The notes under the pieces: generated by a model
The model's input: the letters and a program-made list of their open reading frames with translations, nothing else
What the model was told of the DNA's origin: nothing
Databases searched by the model: none
Shown: positions 50,362-64,000 of the stretch, one piece after another
Position numbering within the stretch: position 1 is the first letter of the stretch
Layout of the letters: every line of letters starts with the position of its first letter
DNA from: Oryzias latipes
Lineage: Eukaryota; Chordata; Actinopteri; Beloniformes; Adrianichthyidae
Direction: 5' to 3'
DNA: 64,000 bases
Assembly (NCBI RefSeq): GCF_002234675.1
Contig: NC_019876.2
Location: forward strand, 18,049,354-18,113,353
Position numbers and translations under genes: made by a program

Positions 50362-51414
50362 GCTGGGAACAAGGCGTACTGGGGAAGAGAGAGAGAGAAG
50401 AACTGATGAACTTGGTCCAGAAGACACACAAACAAGATGTCAAAATGCCTGTATTATCCTGTTTTTCAAATTCTGTCGTTTTGTTCTTCTTTCTTCACAC
50501 AGAAGTTCTGCTGTTTATAAAATACATACTTTGTCGGTTTATGAAACATTAGAAAACCCGCAGAAAAAGTCGATAAAAAGCGTAAGAATGTGGTATATTT
50601 TTGGAAAAATGGCGCAAATGGCAAAAAGAATACTTTTTAATAGCACACTACAGCTCCTGCGCTTATCACCATGCTTATCATATACTAGAAGACCAGTTGC
50701 TTTTTTAGCTTCTACTGTCAAAGTCAAGGTTACATTAGGAGATTGTGCAACATTTGAAATAATCTTCATTATCATAGAAACCGGCTTAGAAGTTCTTAAG
50801 CTAATATCCTACCGAACTCGCTAGTTTTAATAACACACAAAAAGGTAAAACTGTATTTACCGAAGACACAATGTGCTTACAAAGATGTGCCGCTAACCGC
50901 TTCCTCCGACAAAATGCGCGGGCAGTATTACAGAGGTGGACACCAACCGCGGCTTTTTTGTAGTCCGCATGGGTGTAAGACACACAGTAAAGAGCAATAT
51001 TAAACTACAAACGTTGGGAAGTTACTTTACGTCATTGACGTAGGTGTCGTAAATTTTATGAAAAGAATTTAGAAATTAATTTGAAGTATCTTTAATGGCT
51101 TTTAATGTTGTAAACAATGAGAAAAATCGTGACGTATTTTCTGGGGCATAGTTTTACAAAATAAACCGTAAACTAAATTAGGCGGACCTTCCCACAGAAA
51201 GGTCAAAGGAAGGCCGGATGTTTTTAGCGAGGTACACAGGAAACAGCCGTTGAAATCTCTGGAACAAGACGATACCCAGGGAAAAAAATCGGAAAAACAG
51301 CGAACGAATGATTGTTTTTCCAGCAAGTTGTAGGCTATATAATTTATTCAGCTAACAAAAAAATATTAATAATTCTAGCTAAGGACCCCCCCCCCCAAAG
51401 ACAAATAAACAAAT
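50362..51414. promoter_or_regulatory. Divergent gmpr2/nedd8 intergenic region
   Basis: About 1.05 kb separates the two start codons, which point away from each other. The same head-to-head pair exists in human (from memory), so a shared promoter is likely. The most GC-rich part is 50880-51060, where untranslated first exons could lie. No coding sequence was recognised. Confidence 0.5.
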
Positions 51415-53596
<2,182 letters not shown>

Positions 53597-54599
53597 AGAC
53601 ACTCAGCCACTAGCTTTTGAAAGACCTATTGACATCAAGAGGGGAGAAATTCGAATGTCAGCCTCTACTTTGTTAGCCACATGTGTATAAAATTGGTAAA
53701 ACGTTCCCATGCTGGAACTTTGGTTTGGCAACATCTTAGATTTCAAGTTAAAAGCTACGCACAATAACCAAAGGTTTGGCTTCAGATTGAATTGCTGCTA
53801 AAAAAACAACACAGTTTACGGTTTTTCAGTTTCTCATGGCTTTGACGCATTTTGGATAAAACACTGTAATTTCTCTTTAATTCTTTTTCTCAAGCAGTGT
53901 TTTTTTTCTAGAAAAGCACTAATGGAGCTCTGTTGTTTCAGCAATGGCAGTAGAATCCACATTCTGGACCTTGCTGTGGCTTCAGTGTCCTTATCAATAT
54001 GTCTCCTGTTGTTTCTCAACTTGGCCATTCAATAAAAAGAGCAAAAACCTCTTACGTAGCTGCTAGGAAATAAGACAAACTAGTTAACTCATTATTTGTT
54101 TTGTTTCTATTATCCAGCCAATGAAACAGTGGAATTCTGCTCATCCAACCTGTCTTAAGCTGAAAATCACATGCTTGGAGATTATTTTTGTTTATAGCTT
54201 TTGATTGATTTTGAAAGCTGCAATCAACAAGCAGTCACTTGTTCTCACCAGAGGTAGATATAATTCCTAAAAAAACACAATGTTCTTGTTGGAGATTGAA
54301 GGATGTAAAGTGTTTTGTGGGTGTGCTTTTTTTCCAAATCAAGAACCTCTTGTTCCTATTTCCACCTGCGTTGGAATCAGACTTGACTCTGAATTACTCG
54401 TCTCAGTTTGTTTTCACCTCACTTCACTGCTGTAAAGTTTTCTTAGCTTCTGTTTACATAAACCTTTGTGTTTTTTTATGTACTCAAAAAAAGTCCAGTT
54501 TTCTTAGTCATTGCTGTTGATGAAAATTCCCTGCAGCTGGCTCACACTGTTTCTGTTGTTTCAGTTGAATAAAGTTATTCATGGAAAAAAACCTCAAGT

Positions 54600-57433
54600 T
54601 CACTGGTTTGTGTTCAAGATTTATCAACCAGCTGAAGAGATAAAATGTGAAAACTTATTCAGATACAATTGAACAGAATCGAATACAGAGAAAAAAAGTT
54701 CTTTTTAGAAAAACCTCTTAGAAATGTTATTTTTGGGATATCAGTGAATTTGCAATAAGATTTTTCTTAATATTTTACAATCTTGGTGTTCTTTCCACAT
54801 CAAAACCCTAATTTTACCAGAATAAAAGGTAAATGCTGTCAGTAATTCTGAGAAGGATTATAAAATGTATAGTTTTCCCTAAATCATGTATAGTTTTACA
54901 GCTTCAAATTCGACCATTTTTTTGTTAGAGGGCCACACAAGCTCACAGTAACATCTAAGGTAAACATTAGAATGATCTATCAACCTATGAATAGGAGAAC
55001 ATGCAATCATAGAAAGGTCCCAAGCGCGATTAGAACCAGACCAGGGGTTTGCAACCCGAGGCTACAGAGCCAAACTTAGTAAAACGTAGTAACTTAGTAA
55101 AATGATGGTCAAAGAATCTACTGTCTGAGAGGTTTATTATTAGAATAACCCTAAAGCACCCATTAATTGGATTATACACCAGGGCTATTATGCCAATATT
55201 TGATAGTAACGTGAAAAATAAAGGCACTCTAAAGTCGTACTGATAATAAATGTCATATTTGGCTTGGCTTTCTGGAATTTTTCAATTCACGTAAATCTGG
55301 CACAGTAGGAGGATTTTCAGAGTGTATTTTATTTTGAAAGGAATCTATGTGTTGCAAAGTGAAGGAAGTTGAAGTTATTTATAGGAACAATTCAATTCAC
55401 TGTCATAATTCAATTATCGTAAATATTTAAATGCAACAGTTTATAAATGAATAAGAAAAACATAAATAGTATTTTTTCTAAAACAGTGAAGTAGGACTTT
55501 GTGGCTCTCGGTTGGTTTTGGTCAGAAAGAAACAGACCCAAACAGGTTTTTCATTGTTAAAGGTCCCTGACCCCTGAACCAGAGTCTTCTCCTTGTGAGG
55601 TTAGAGTGCAAACCACAACGCCCCCACGGCTTCATATCAGTCTAAAATATCTATTGCCCAGCAAAAACATTTTCTTACATAATTTTGCCAGAGATTCAGT
55701 GAAATCTTTTTTGAAAAGTAAGCAAACCAGGCAAAAGAACTAAAATTCTGTGCTGGAAAACAAGCAGCATTTTTGCCACACAAAGGAAGCTTTAAATTAG
55801 AAATTACTCTGTGTATTTTTTTATTAGCAAAGGGACCACATACAGACAGTTTGACATGTTCACATACTGAAAATGCACAATAACTGTACGGCACACAACC
55901 AAAAACACATCTTTGTGTTTCCAAATACATCCAGGGCACCTAGTTCCACTTACAGCTTAACGGGAACAGTCTTTACAATACTGGCCAAGGTTTTTATATG
56001 AATAATTTTTTAAATACAACTGCCATTATTATTTAAGACATGAGACACCTGGGGAATAAATGTCTAAAAGCACCAATACAGACAGGTAGCACAATCGTAC
56101 TGGATTTTCATCATTCAGATCTATTCGGTCGTCATGGTTACTTAGGCAGTGTAAGCAGGAGGCAGTGAAAATCCCCTGAGAGACAAAATAGAAAAACTAA
56201 CCAGTTTGATGGGCCTCTACGTGTGCAAAAGTACTGCATCAACAAATGCAGCTTTGTAGGTGCTTCACAAAAATGACCAGGCAACTCAAATGCAGGAAAT
56301 GGGATTTTGTTGGTGCCTTTAGCCATATTGCACTCCAACGTCCTCTTGTGTGAATTTAACATAAAGTTTGTAATCAATGGACAGTTCATTTGCAAACTTA
56401 AAATAAAGCACAAACATGTTCCAACAGATGTTAGCTATAAAAATACTTTCACTGGGACACAATTTGGTTTTAAAAACTAGCGTTCACACAGGCTCTCTTC
56501 ACATATAGGGTGTTGGGATTTGCACTTTGGAAACGAAAATGTGCTGTAAAGTATGACAACTAACACAACCCCACAGATTCTACCTTTTGCATGCATCTTC
56601 CTTGTTTTTAACTTAAACCATTCATCATTTGTGTAGTGTCACTTGTTGGATTTTGTTTTCATAAAAAATTGAAATGTTCTACTTTTTTTTTTTTAACTAA
56701 AAAACCCACTTCTGTAGAAACACAGTGGCAGCAGAAACCAAAAATGCAGCAATTCTAATTAAGGCAATTAAGAAAACGTGTGCACTGTTAACAGATTTAA
56801 ACCTCCAGGTGTTTTATATCTGCAGTTAATTGAGTAAAAAACAAACCCCGCCCACCTTAAAGATTATTAGGAAAAGAGAGAAGAAACACAGAATCAACAG
56901 AATATTGTGTTTAAAAAAAACTATTAAAGAAAATTATTCAAGCACTAATTACAATGACTAAAAATAAAGAGACATAATTAAAGTGACATAAAAAACCTGC
57001 AAAATGTAATGACATGAAATGTTCGGAATCCGATTGTTTGCTTCGAGGATCAACATTGCAGCTTTGGTGTGTTCAGTGTGAGACAAACAGATCAAAAAAG
57101 AATCTCACAGTTCAGGAGGAGTCTTTTGATAAAAAAAACATCGATGTCACATGGAGTGGGTTGACATAGAAGTGAAGCGGAGTGACGTTGATACTGGAGC
57201 AGCTGATGAGGAGGAAACCGTTTAGAAAAAAAAACTCCATCTTTGACAATGGGGGCTAGAAGGTGCTAACCTTGTGTTATTGCACTTTGGATGGACCCCG
57301 AGCGTGGTTTTGACGTTGCGTATTACTTTACCTTTCATTCATTTGGCACATAACATCAATGATTCAGTATTGAAGACAAGGTGTTGATCAGTAAACAAAC
57401 TCTAGATTGTGTGTTTGCATTCGGGTGGAGGTT
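54600..57433 (-). other. nedd8-slc7a8 intergenic DNA and presumed slc7a8 3' UTR
   Basis: The nedd8 and slc7a8 genes converge here. Part of 56000-57433 is probably slc7a8 3' UTR; several TTTATT candidates exist and none stands out. I see no additional gene, RNA or clear transposon. Confidence 0.35.
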
Positions 57434-60400
57434 TCAGCAGTCTCCTGACTTGTGGCTGTCGGCTTCTTCTTTTGAAAGGGGAGAGGTGACTTCCTTCATT
57501 TCCTCCCCCTCCTCTTCATTCTTCTTACTTTCAGCTGGATAGACGACCACACACATCTTCTGGCCCACGTATGTCATTTTATCTGGGATGAACAAGAGCA
57601 AAAGTGTTACTATACATCCATATGCCTGCAGTGACCAAACAAAACTTTGACAATAAATACCAATAACATTTGTTTTTTGGTAATTTTAACCCTTGTGCTA
57701 TCCTAGGCACTTTAACATTAGGAGTTGGGTCATTTAGACCCACTAGACAGTGCTCTGAACCTTTTTTCTTCAATGATTCGTGATCTTCACTGGTGTCCAT
57801 GGATTTCATGAAATCTTTCCACCTTTATCCACCTTTGTCATGGTAGGGAGAACACGTCAATTTAAGGCTGGGGTCATAGGGATAGCACAAGGGTTAACAT
57901 GTTTAACTTGTGCCATTTTTCTGACGATGAAGGACATATTTTAAGAAAATTCAGCTTAAATTGTATTTCTGAGTATTTATTTATTCAAATCGAGAATCGG
58001 GAGAAGATGTAAGTGATGTATCCACTTGAAGATGACAACAGTGTTACCTCGTAATTTCGAAGGTTCATCTTTCTAGGTCTTGCTGTTTCACGCATTGTTT
58101 TGTGTGCAAATCTGCATGCGATTTTTTTATTTCATATGCAGCCCACTGTGCTCTGCATCCTGACTGGCTGTAGACCTTTTCAATCAATCTAAAAAGATTG
58201 ATGTGCTGTATCGTATGTACAGATTGAGTTCAGCTTGCCAGTGTAATGTAAATCTTCGATTGCAATCAAATCTTTGTTTTCTTTTTATAATTCTGAAATT
58301 ATTTTTCTACGAAGTTTGGACTCAGAGTTTAAACAAGAGAGAAAAGTGTGATAATGTTCCCGTCTGTCTGACAGAGGATATAAATGTGTAGTGAGGAGTA
58401 GGTTATTTATGGAACATAACAAGGGCGCACTCTAGATGGACGTATGTCTTTGTTTTCCTCATCCAATCTGGCATCTGGCTCAAAACTATATGACTGGATA
58501 TTGCTTGTCATTTTTGTTGCACCGCTAATGTTAGCCTGGGGGTGAGAGGGGCTGTAAGCTAGATGGAGAGTGTGTAAAAAGAGACCTCTCTGACCCCACC
58601 CACAACTTAGAGGTCAATTTCTGTTGAACTATTGCAGCTCTGGCGAAACTATGGCCTAAAAAACAACAAAGGCTTTTTGATTATAGCTAAAAGTGGCATA
58701 ATCATAATTAAAAGACTGCTGGGAATGCTTTTACAGCAGATCAATAGATGATCAGAGTGGGACTTTAAACACTTCTAGAGGAATAACATTGTGTTTAAAA
58801 GAAAACTGAAGAAAAAAACCCTGAAAAAATAGGAAGAAAGGTGTCTTTATTTTCTTACCAACAAAATTGTCAAAGCATTGTGGCTTGTTGTCCCAGTAAA
58901 CCCCCAGGAAATACACAGGGACTCCGGTAAGCATTATGGCAAGGCCAATACCACAAACGATAGGCTCAGAGTAAAGGGAAAAGATGAGCAGGAACGCCCA
59001 GAAGATGAGGTAGATGACAGGCCAAATCAGGCTGATCTAGAAAAGAGAAAAAACAAAATCATTTGACAAACAACAATCGTCTTTTCAATTGAATGAAATC
59101 TAAAAAAATATCTGCAATTTGATATAGTTGATATATAGTATGAAGGGGATCTCCGGGTTTTTATTCCATCATAGTCACCTTCAATGAGCCCAGATCCCTA
59201 TTACATCCCTTATACTACTTTTGAAGTTTCGTGAAACTTTTTTAAGTCAAACAACCACAAATATTGCTCTTAGTTTCTGCAAACTTCCCCTAACTGTAAA
59301 CTACGGTAACTCTAACTCTAACTCTAACTACCATTCATATCATCAAATAAATAAAAATCAAAGTGTATTATGTATTTTTGGATTCTAAAATGGCGTTTAC
59401 TTGTAGAGCTCTTTCCATGTTTTGCAAAGGTTAAATCAGTTTGCAAATCACTTTACTTTCACCAATCAAAAACATGCAACACACTAATTACTCCACTTCA
59501 ATGCACCTGCAATCCTGTAGTCAGAGGTCAACCGCTCTACTTCTGCCCCATGAGAGGTCCTAAACTTTTAACCCTTAGAGCTGGAGAGACCCAAAGCCCA
59601 CAGCAGCAGATGTACACACCTTGATTGGCCGGTGCATGTCAGGCTGTTTGATCCTTAGGACAATCTGCCCGGCCACAGTGACTCCGTAGAAGAGGTAGTT
59701 GATGAAGCCCACGTAGTTGATGAGTGTGTACATGTCACTGGTGCACAGCATTAACAGGGTGGAAAGACACTGAGGAACAAAAGAGGGCTAGAATGTAGAG
59801 GAACACAGCTTCTACCCTGAGATTTCTCTGAGTTAACATGAATTTACAGGAGCAGCAGCAATCTGGGCTGCACTTACTGTGAAGAGCAGAGCTGGGATGG
59901 GAGTGCAGCGTTTCACGTGAATCATGGCAAGCAGGCTGGGGAGATGGCCTTCTCTGGCTCCAGCAAAGAACAACCTACCAAAAATAATTGCATTGATGAA
60001 ACAGATGCCAAATAATTGATTTTTTATTAATTTATCATATTTAGATGTCAAATTAGGATCATAAAGTAAATAAAAAAACAGATTGTAAATTAGAAAAAAA
60101 AGGAACAGGGTTTAAAACTTGAAAGTACACATTGTAGACGTGAAAGAAGTTATGAAAACGAAAAAGAAAAAAAAAGGGGAACAAAATGTATTAAAAAATA
60201 TTGAAAACTTAAATAAAAGAAAACTATAAAAACCAAAACGGCCACCAAATGGCAATAAATGCTTAAAGAAGTGACTGTCTTTTTTTTAATCAGGCTTAAA
60301 TATTTCATAAATATTCAAAAAGGTACTATTGGACCCAGTCAAAGTGGAATTTCTACCCCCTTTCTGCGTCTCACAACAGTAATCTCCTTTCAAATCCAGA

Positions 60401-63400
60401 CTCCACAGTTTATAGCATTATAAACAGATGAAAAGCTGAATTTTTTTTCATTTTTGCTTTTCCTGCTTTGAATGACTATTAGAAAAAAAATACTCAGAAA
60501 TGCAATTTTCAGCTTAAACCTTTTTAATATAGGTCCCCCCTCATCAAATGTCTTAAGAACATGTTAAAAACACACACACACAAAAACAATTTCTCTTTAA
60601 ATTATATTGCTTGCTCGAAATTTAAATAAGATCTAACATTTGGTACCATTTTATTGATAGTCTGAACCATTCATTTTGTGACATTTTTTATATTCCAAAA
60701 AATTAATAAAAAATATTATCTATGTTTACTATGTGTTGCTGAAGCAGTTTGGATCAGATAAAATGTTGAGTTTTTTTTAAAGATTTTTACTAAAAGAGCA
60801 ACCAATGGATGAACTTTCAGTTACTAAACATGGTGCAAAACAAAGTTGAAGCAAAAACTAAAACTTTTGTTTTCAGTAGATAAATCCCTCAACAATGTTT
60901 ATGAACATTATGTTTTACATGTAGGCATTAGACTTTCACTGACTTATATGATGCAATGGAACTGATCTATGTTTGAAATTAAACTGCACATCCAGTTAAA
61001 ATCTCTTTGCCAGCTCACTCACCGTGAAGAGGTGAAAAGGGAACCGTTGACTCCTCCAAAGGTGGAAAGGGCCACAGAGATGGGCATAATCCAGGCCATC
61101 ACACCCAGCAGCTTTTCACCAAACGTCTGGATGGAGAAGAGGAAGAAGATGATGATGAAATTCTGGGGTTATTTTTCAATAATAATTCAGTAATATTCCA
61201 TTCTTAGTCGACAGTTCAATTAGCAATTTAGGCTTATATATTGTAAATGTCTTTTTAAAATTATAATTCAATAGAAAAAAGAAAATTACATTTAAAAAAT
61301 TAAATTATAAATTAAAACCAATCAAATTTTTTTTAAATGTCGTGGGTTTTTGGTACCATAATTCCAATACCATAAATGAATGACATTTTATGATGCAACT
61401 GATTTTGTATATATTACATTATTTTAATGTAAGATTGATTTGTAATTTTTCATGTTGAACCATAATTTGCAAAATGCATTTTTAAACTGCATAATCAAAA
61501 TGCAAATAAAGTTGTCAATTAGGAATTGAATATCCCTCTGAATTATGAGAGACAAGAACTTTTTATATTTTTTTTTCAGATTGAAGATTACAGGACATGG
61601 CTTCACTCGCAACGATTCAGAGTAAAATAAGAAATCGACCAAACACCCCCCCCCCCCCCCCCCCCTCGTGTTCCAAATATGAACTACCTGCTGGTAACAA
61701 AAAGACAAAATCCATAGACTTCTATTGAGAAATAAACAGTAATTCGCCAATCATTATATTTGTCAGAATAGCCATTCTTTCTGTGCTTCCTTTTATTAAC
61801 ATGTTCTTGCTGATCTTCTTTGTTTTTTCTTTTGTTTTGTTTTTTTGAAGTTATCAACTGACCAATCAGATGGGTCAATAAAAGTAGGTGGCCTGGTATC
61901 AAACGTTCAAAGCGTTTGATTGACAGATTCTCCCGAGCCCACTTTCAGTGGCAGGGATGTGGCCTTCTAACGTGCAAACTCCTGATTGGAGAGTGGCTGC
62001 CATAGAAACGTTTTACATTACAAAACAAACCAGTGTCTGATAAAAAATAAATTAAATATGCAGTATAATTTTACAGACACAATGAACCTCTTTGAATCAT
62101 AGAAATGTAGACGGACCAATCACGGCTTACTGAGGACGTCTGTTTCCAACATTGGGAATTACGGAAAAATGGCAACCGAACTGACTTCATTGGGTAGGAA
62201 CCGGAAGCAAGGAATTTTCTGTGGGTGACGTCACCCACGATATGTCCAGTTACTGTTTATTTTATTAAGTCAATGCTCCCAACGAATTAACCAACAACAA
62301 AAAACAATTTAAAGCAAGCTAGAAGGAAAAAACAAAGAAGAACGTAAAAAATGACAATCTTAAATCCAAAAATGCAGGGCTTTTTTTTCAGGTTAGAAGC
62401 AAAAAATTAAAATTCAAGACAAGCAAAAAAGAAAATTTATCTTTATGACGGGCTTAATGGTCAAATGACTATAAAAAATAATTATTTCCTCATACATTTT
62501 AAGTGGGAACTCTTCATAATTCATAAATCTTCATAATAGTTTAAATTATGTATATTTTCCCCACATATCATTATGCATGTGAGAAAAAACGGCAGGAAAT
62601 GCAGGATGACAGCAAATGTAAATCCAAGCAGTTGGAAGTGTTTGATTACTGTCACAAGAGGGCGCTATTTACTAGAACTTGAACAGAATGCAGTTACATT
62701 GAGTCACAGGACTCACCACAGCAACAGCATTTGAGGCAAGCAGCTCCTGGGGGCTCATTGCTGTGACATAAGCAATGTTGGCAAAGACGTAAACGAAGGT
62801 CACGAGAGGGATGGAGATGAAGATGGCACGTGGAAGGTTGCTGCAGAGAGCACAACAAACCGATGAATCATAGACCGCAAAATCTCAATCTTGAGAAAGT
62901 AAACGGACCCTTTTAGGAAAAAGTGACTTATTTTCTGTCTTGCAAGAAAAACAATCTTATCAAGATATTTTTTCAATAACAAAATAAACTTATTTATCAA
63001 TAATTATTGGTAAAACCATTTGTCTTATACCAATGGCAGATTATTTTTGGTCATTTAAGGATAAATTTTCAAGTTTTAAGAATTTTTGAATTATTTTTAG
63101 GGGAGCTTTCTTTGCAGTGTTGGAGGAGGCGATCTTTCAAAAAAATAGTCAAACCTAAAGAAGAATTTATAAGCTATAATTATAAGAAAGAGATTAATGC
63201 CACGTTCTCAAACACAAAGAGAGATTTAACTTAAAAAGGATAAAGGATTAACCTGGTTGGAATGTGACTGCTAATCACTAAAATAGATTCCAGTGGCATT
63301 AAGTTTTGACTGCTGGCACTTTCCATCACTACATCAGCTGGAAGACTGTGGTCAGATGAGAGTCGCTTACACATAGGGATCCACCAGCTCCTCTGTGACA

Positions 63401-63524
63401 TAGTTGAGGAAGTTCCAGCCTCCATAGGCAAAGGAGCCTTGTAGGAAGGCTAACGCTATCAAGCCCACATCATAGTCCTGGAAGGGCTCAAAGGCATTGG
63501 CTGGCTCTAACCAGTAGTAGTCTC
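57434..63524 (-). CDS. slc7a8: LAT2 neutral amino-acid transporter light chain (3' part)
   Basis: SLC7A8 pairs with the SLC3A2 heavy chain and exchanges neutral amino acids at basolateral membranes. Seven exons are visible and in frame: 63371-63524, 62717-62840, 61023-61126, 59878-59974, 59620-59769, 58859-59036, 57434-57582, about 318 codons. The 5' half lies beyond position 64000. Matches to human LAT2 include [95 protein letters not shown] and [15 protein letters not shown], covering the later membrane helices. The C-terminus [16 protein letters not shown] followed by an acidic cytoplasmic tail distinguishes it from SLC7A7. Human SLC7A8 is also in 14q11.2. The last intron carries a K copy with a nested MITE, and another intron the second R1 repeat. 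Confidence 0.93.
57661..58764 (-). mobile_element. Family K transposon, hit by a piggyBac-like MITE
   Basis: The right end CAGAGTGGGACT meets TTAA at 58765-58768. On the left, gttttttggtaatttTTAA and TTAACATG.. are the two halves of the usual gtttttggtgtttttaacatg block, separated by the 204-bp MITE. The left terminus itself is degraded. Without the MITE the copy would be roughly 0.9 kb. It lies in the last slc7a8 intron. Confidence 0.68.
57690..57893. mobile_element. piggyBac-like MITE, copy 2, intact ends (204 bp)
   Basis: Perfect 14-bp terminal inverted repeats CCCTTGTGCTATCC and GGATAGCACAAGGG are flanked by TTAA at 57686-57689 and 57894-57897. Length, TTAA target and CCC...GGG ends fit a non-autonomous piggyBac-type element. 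It has no coding capacity. Confidence 0.85.
60480..60592 (+). mobile_element. Family K transposon, fragment
   Basis: Actcagaaatgcaattttcagctta, tcatcaaatgtcttaagaac and atgttaaaaacac match the right part of plus-oriented copies. The terminal GGAGTGGGTCT is missing. It lies in an slc7a8 intron. Confidence 0.5.
61649..62262 (+). repeat. Dispersed repeat R1, copy 2, preceded by a poly-C run
   Basis: This is the counterpart of 12453-12972 and about 90 bp longer. A C-run of about 20 bases starts it, and it ends with ggaaccggaagcaagg...ggtgacgtcacc. Both copies share ttgccatagaaac and atttgtcagaata blocks. It lies in an slc7a8 intron. Confidence 0.6.
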
Positions 63525-63760
63525 CTGCAGAGAGGCAGAAACATGAGAGAATATTTAGATCCTGGACTCGCAGGAAAAGGTAATGTTGTGTGTGTATTTT
63601 GGCCTAAATCTGTATGACCAGCCCCAGTTAACCCGGTCTGATTTTGATCAATTCGTTCTGGTTGCAAAACTTGTTTTGCTGAGGGGGTAAACAGACTGGT
63701 TTTGATTGAGATTTGGCTTCATTGGGAGGAAGCTTAGCTTATAAAATCCTTGTGTGTTGA

Positions 63761-64000
63761 AACCCCACTCCAATGAAAATCATGTTTTTGGTGTTTTTAA
63801 TATTTCTTTATTCGATCACTGTGAATGAGGAGCAGATGAAAAAAGCAGTTTGGAAACGCTTGTAGCTGTGACTTAGAAGCTACTCTACGGCAAGGAACAA
63901 GCTTCCTGCTCCGCTCCATTCTGATCCATCCACTTATAGACGACTAAATCCATGTAGGTTTTGTTTTCCTCGTCCGAGCTGGCATCTGAATCAAAATTGT
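63761..64000 (-). mobile_element. Family K transposon, cut by the window edge
   Basis: Starting ACCCCACTCCAATGAAAATC, it continues collinearly with other minus-oriented copies up to the last base of the window (cctcgtccgagctggcatctg). It lies in an slc7a8 intron. Confidence 0.68.

Overview
This window is nuclear DNA of a vertebrate, almost certainly a teleost fish. The genes are split into many short exons with GT/AG splice sites. The introns are AT-rich and packed with fish-type transposons (Tc1-like elements, TTAA-targeting MITEs, a tRNA-type SINE, LINE tails). No prokaryotic signals, tRNA or rRNA genes, or CRISPR arrays were seen. Exon coordinates were worked out by hand from splice sites, reading frame and remembered family sequences. 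No database search was run.

Layout, left to right: acin1 (minus, 5' half only, runs off the left edge); efs (minus, tandem to acin1); dhrs4 (plus, head-to-head with efs); tinf2 (minus, tail-to-tail with dhrs4); cideb (plus, head-to-head with tinf2); homez (minus, tail-to-tail with cideb); an intronless-looking B-box/SPRY TRIM-like gene (minus); gmpr2 (minus); nedd8 (plus, head-to-head with gmpr2); slc7a8 (minus, 3' half only, runs off the right edge). Apart from the TRIM-like gene, all have human orthologues that, from memory, lie on chromosome 14q11.2. The window is therefore a piece of an ancient syntenic block, which supports the orthology calls.

The genes do not form one pathway. They include an RNA-processing/apoptosis factor (acinus), a Src-family scaffold (EFS), a peroxisomal carbonyl reductase (DHRS4), a shelterin subunit (TIN2), a lipid-droplet protein (CIDEB), a homeodomain protein (HOMEZ), GMP reductase 2, the ubiquitin-like modifier NEDD8 and the amino-acid transporter LAT2. 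What links them is arrangement: three divergent promoter pairs and three tail-to-tail pairs.

The most notable non-genic content is a TTAA-flanked, AG...CT-ended DNA transposon family with about a dozen copies. It carries the remnant of a coding exon and has itself been hit by other insertions. There are also a piggyBac-like MITE, two Tc1-like copies, a MADF-domain exon inside a tinf2 intron, two pairs of unclassified long dispersed repeats, and a perfect 22-bp fold-back at the edge of a LINE fragment. I found no convincing undescribed system. The most checkable gene-level oddities are an unusual NEDD8 tail, a long EFS with a repeated exon-start motif, and a HOMEZ that stops soon after its second homeodomain.
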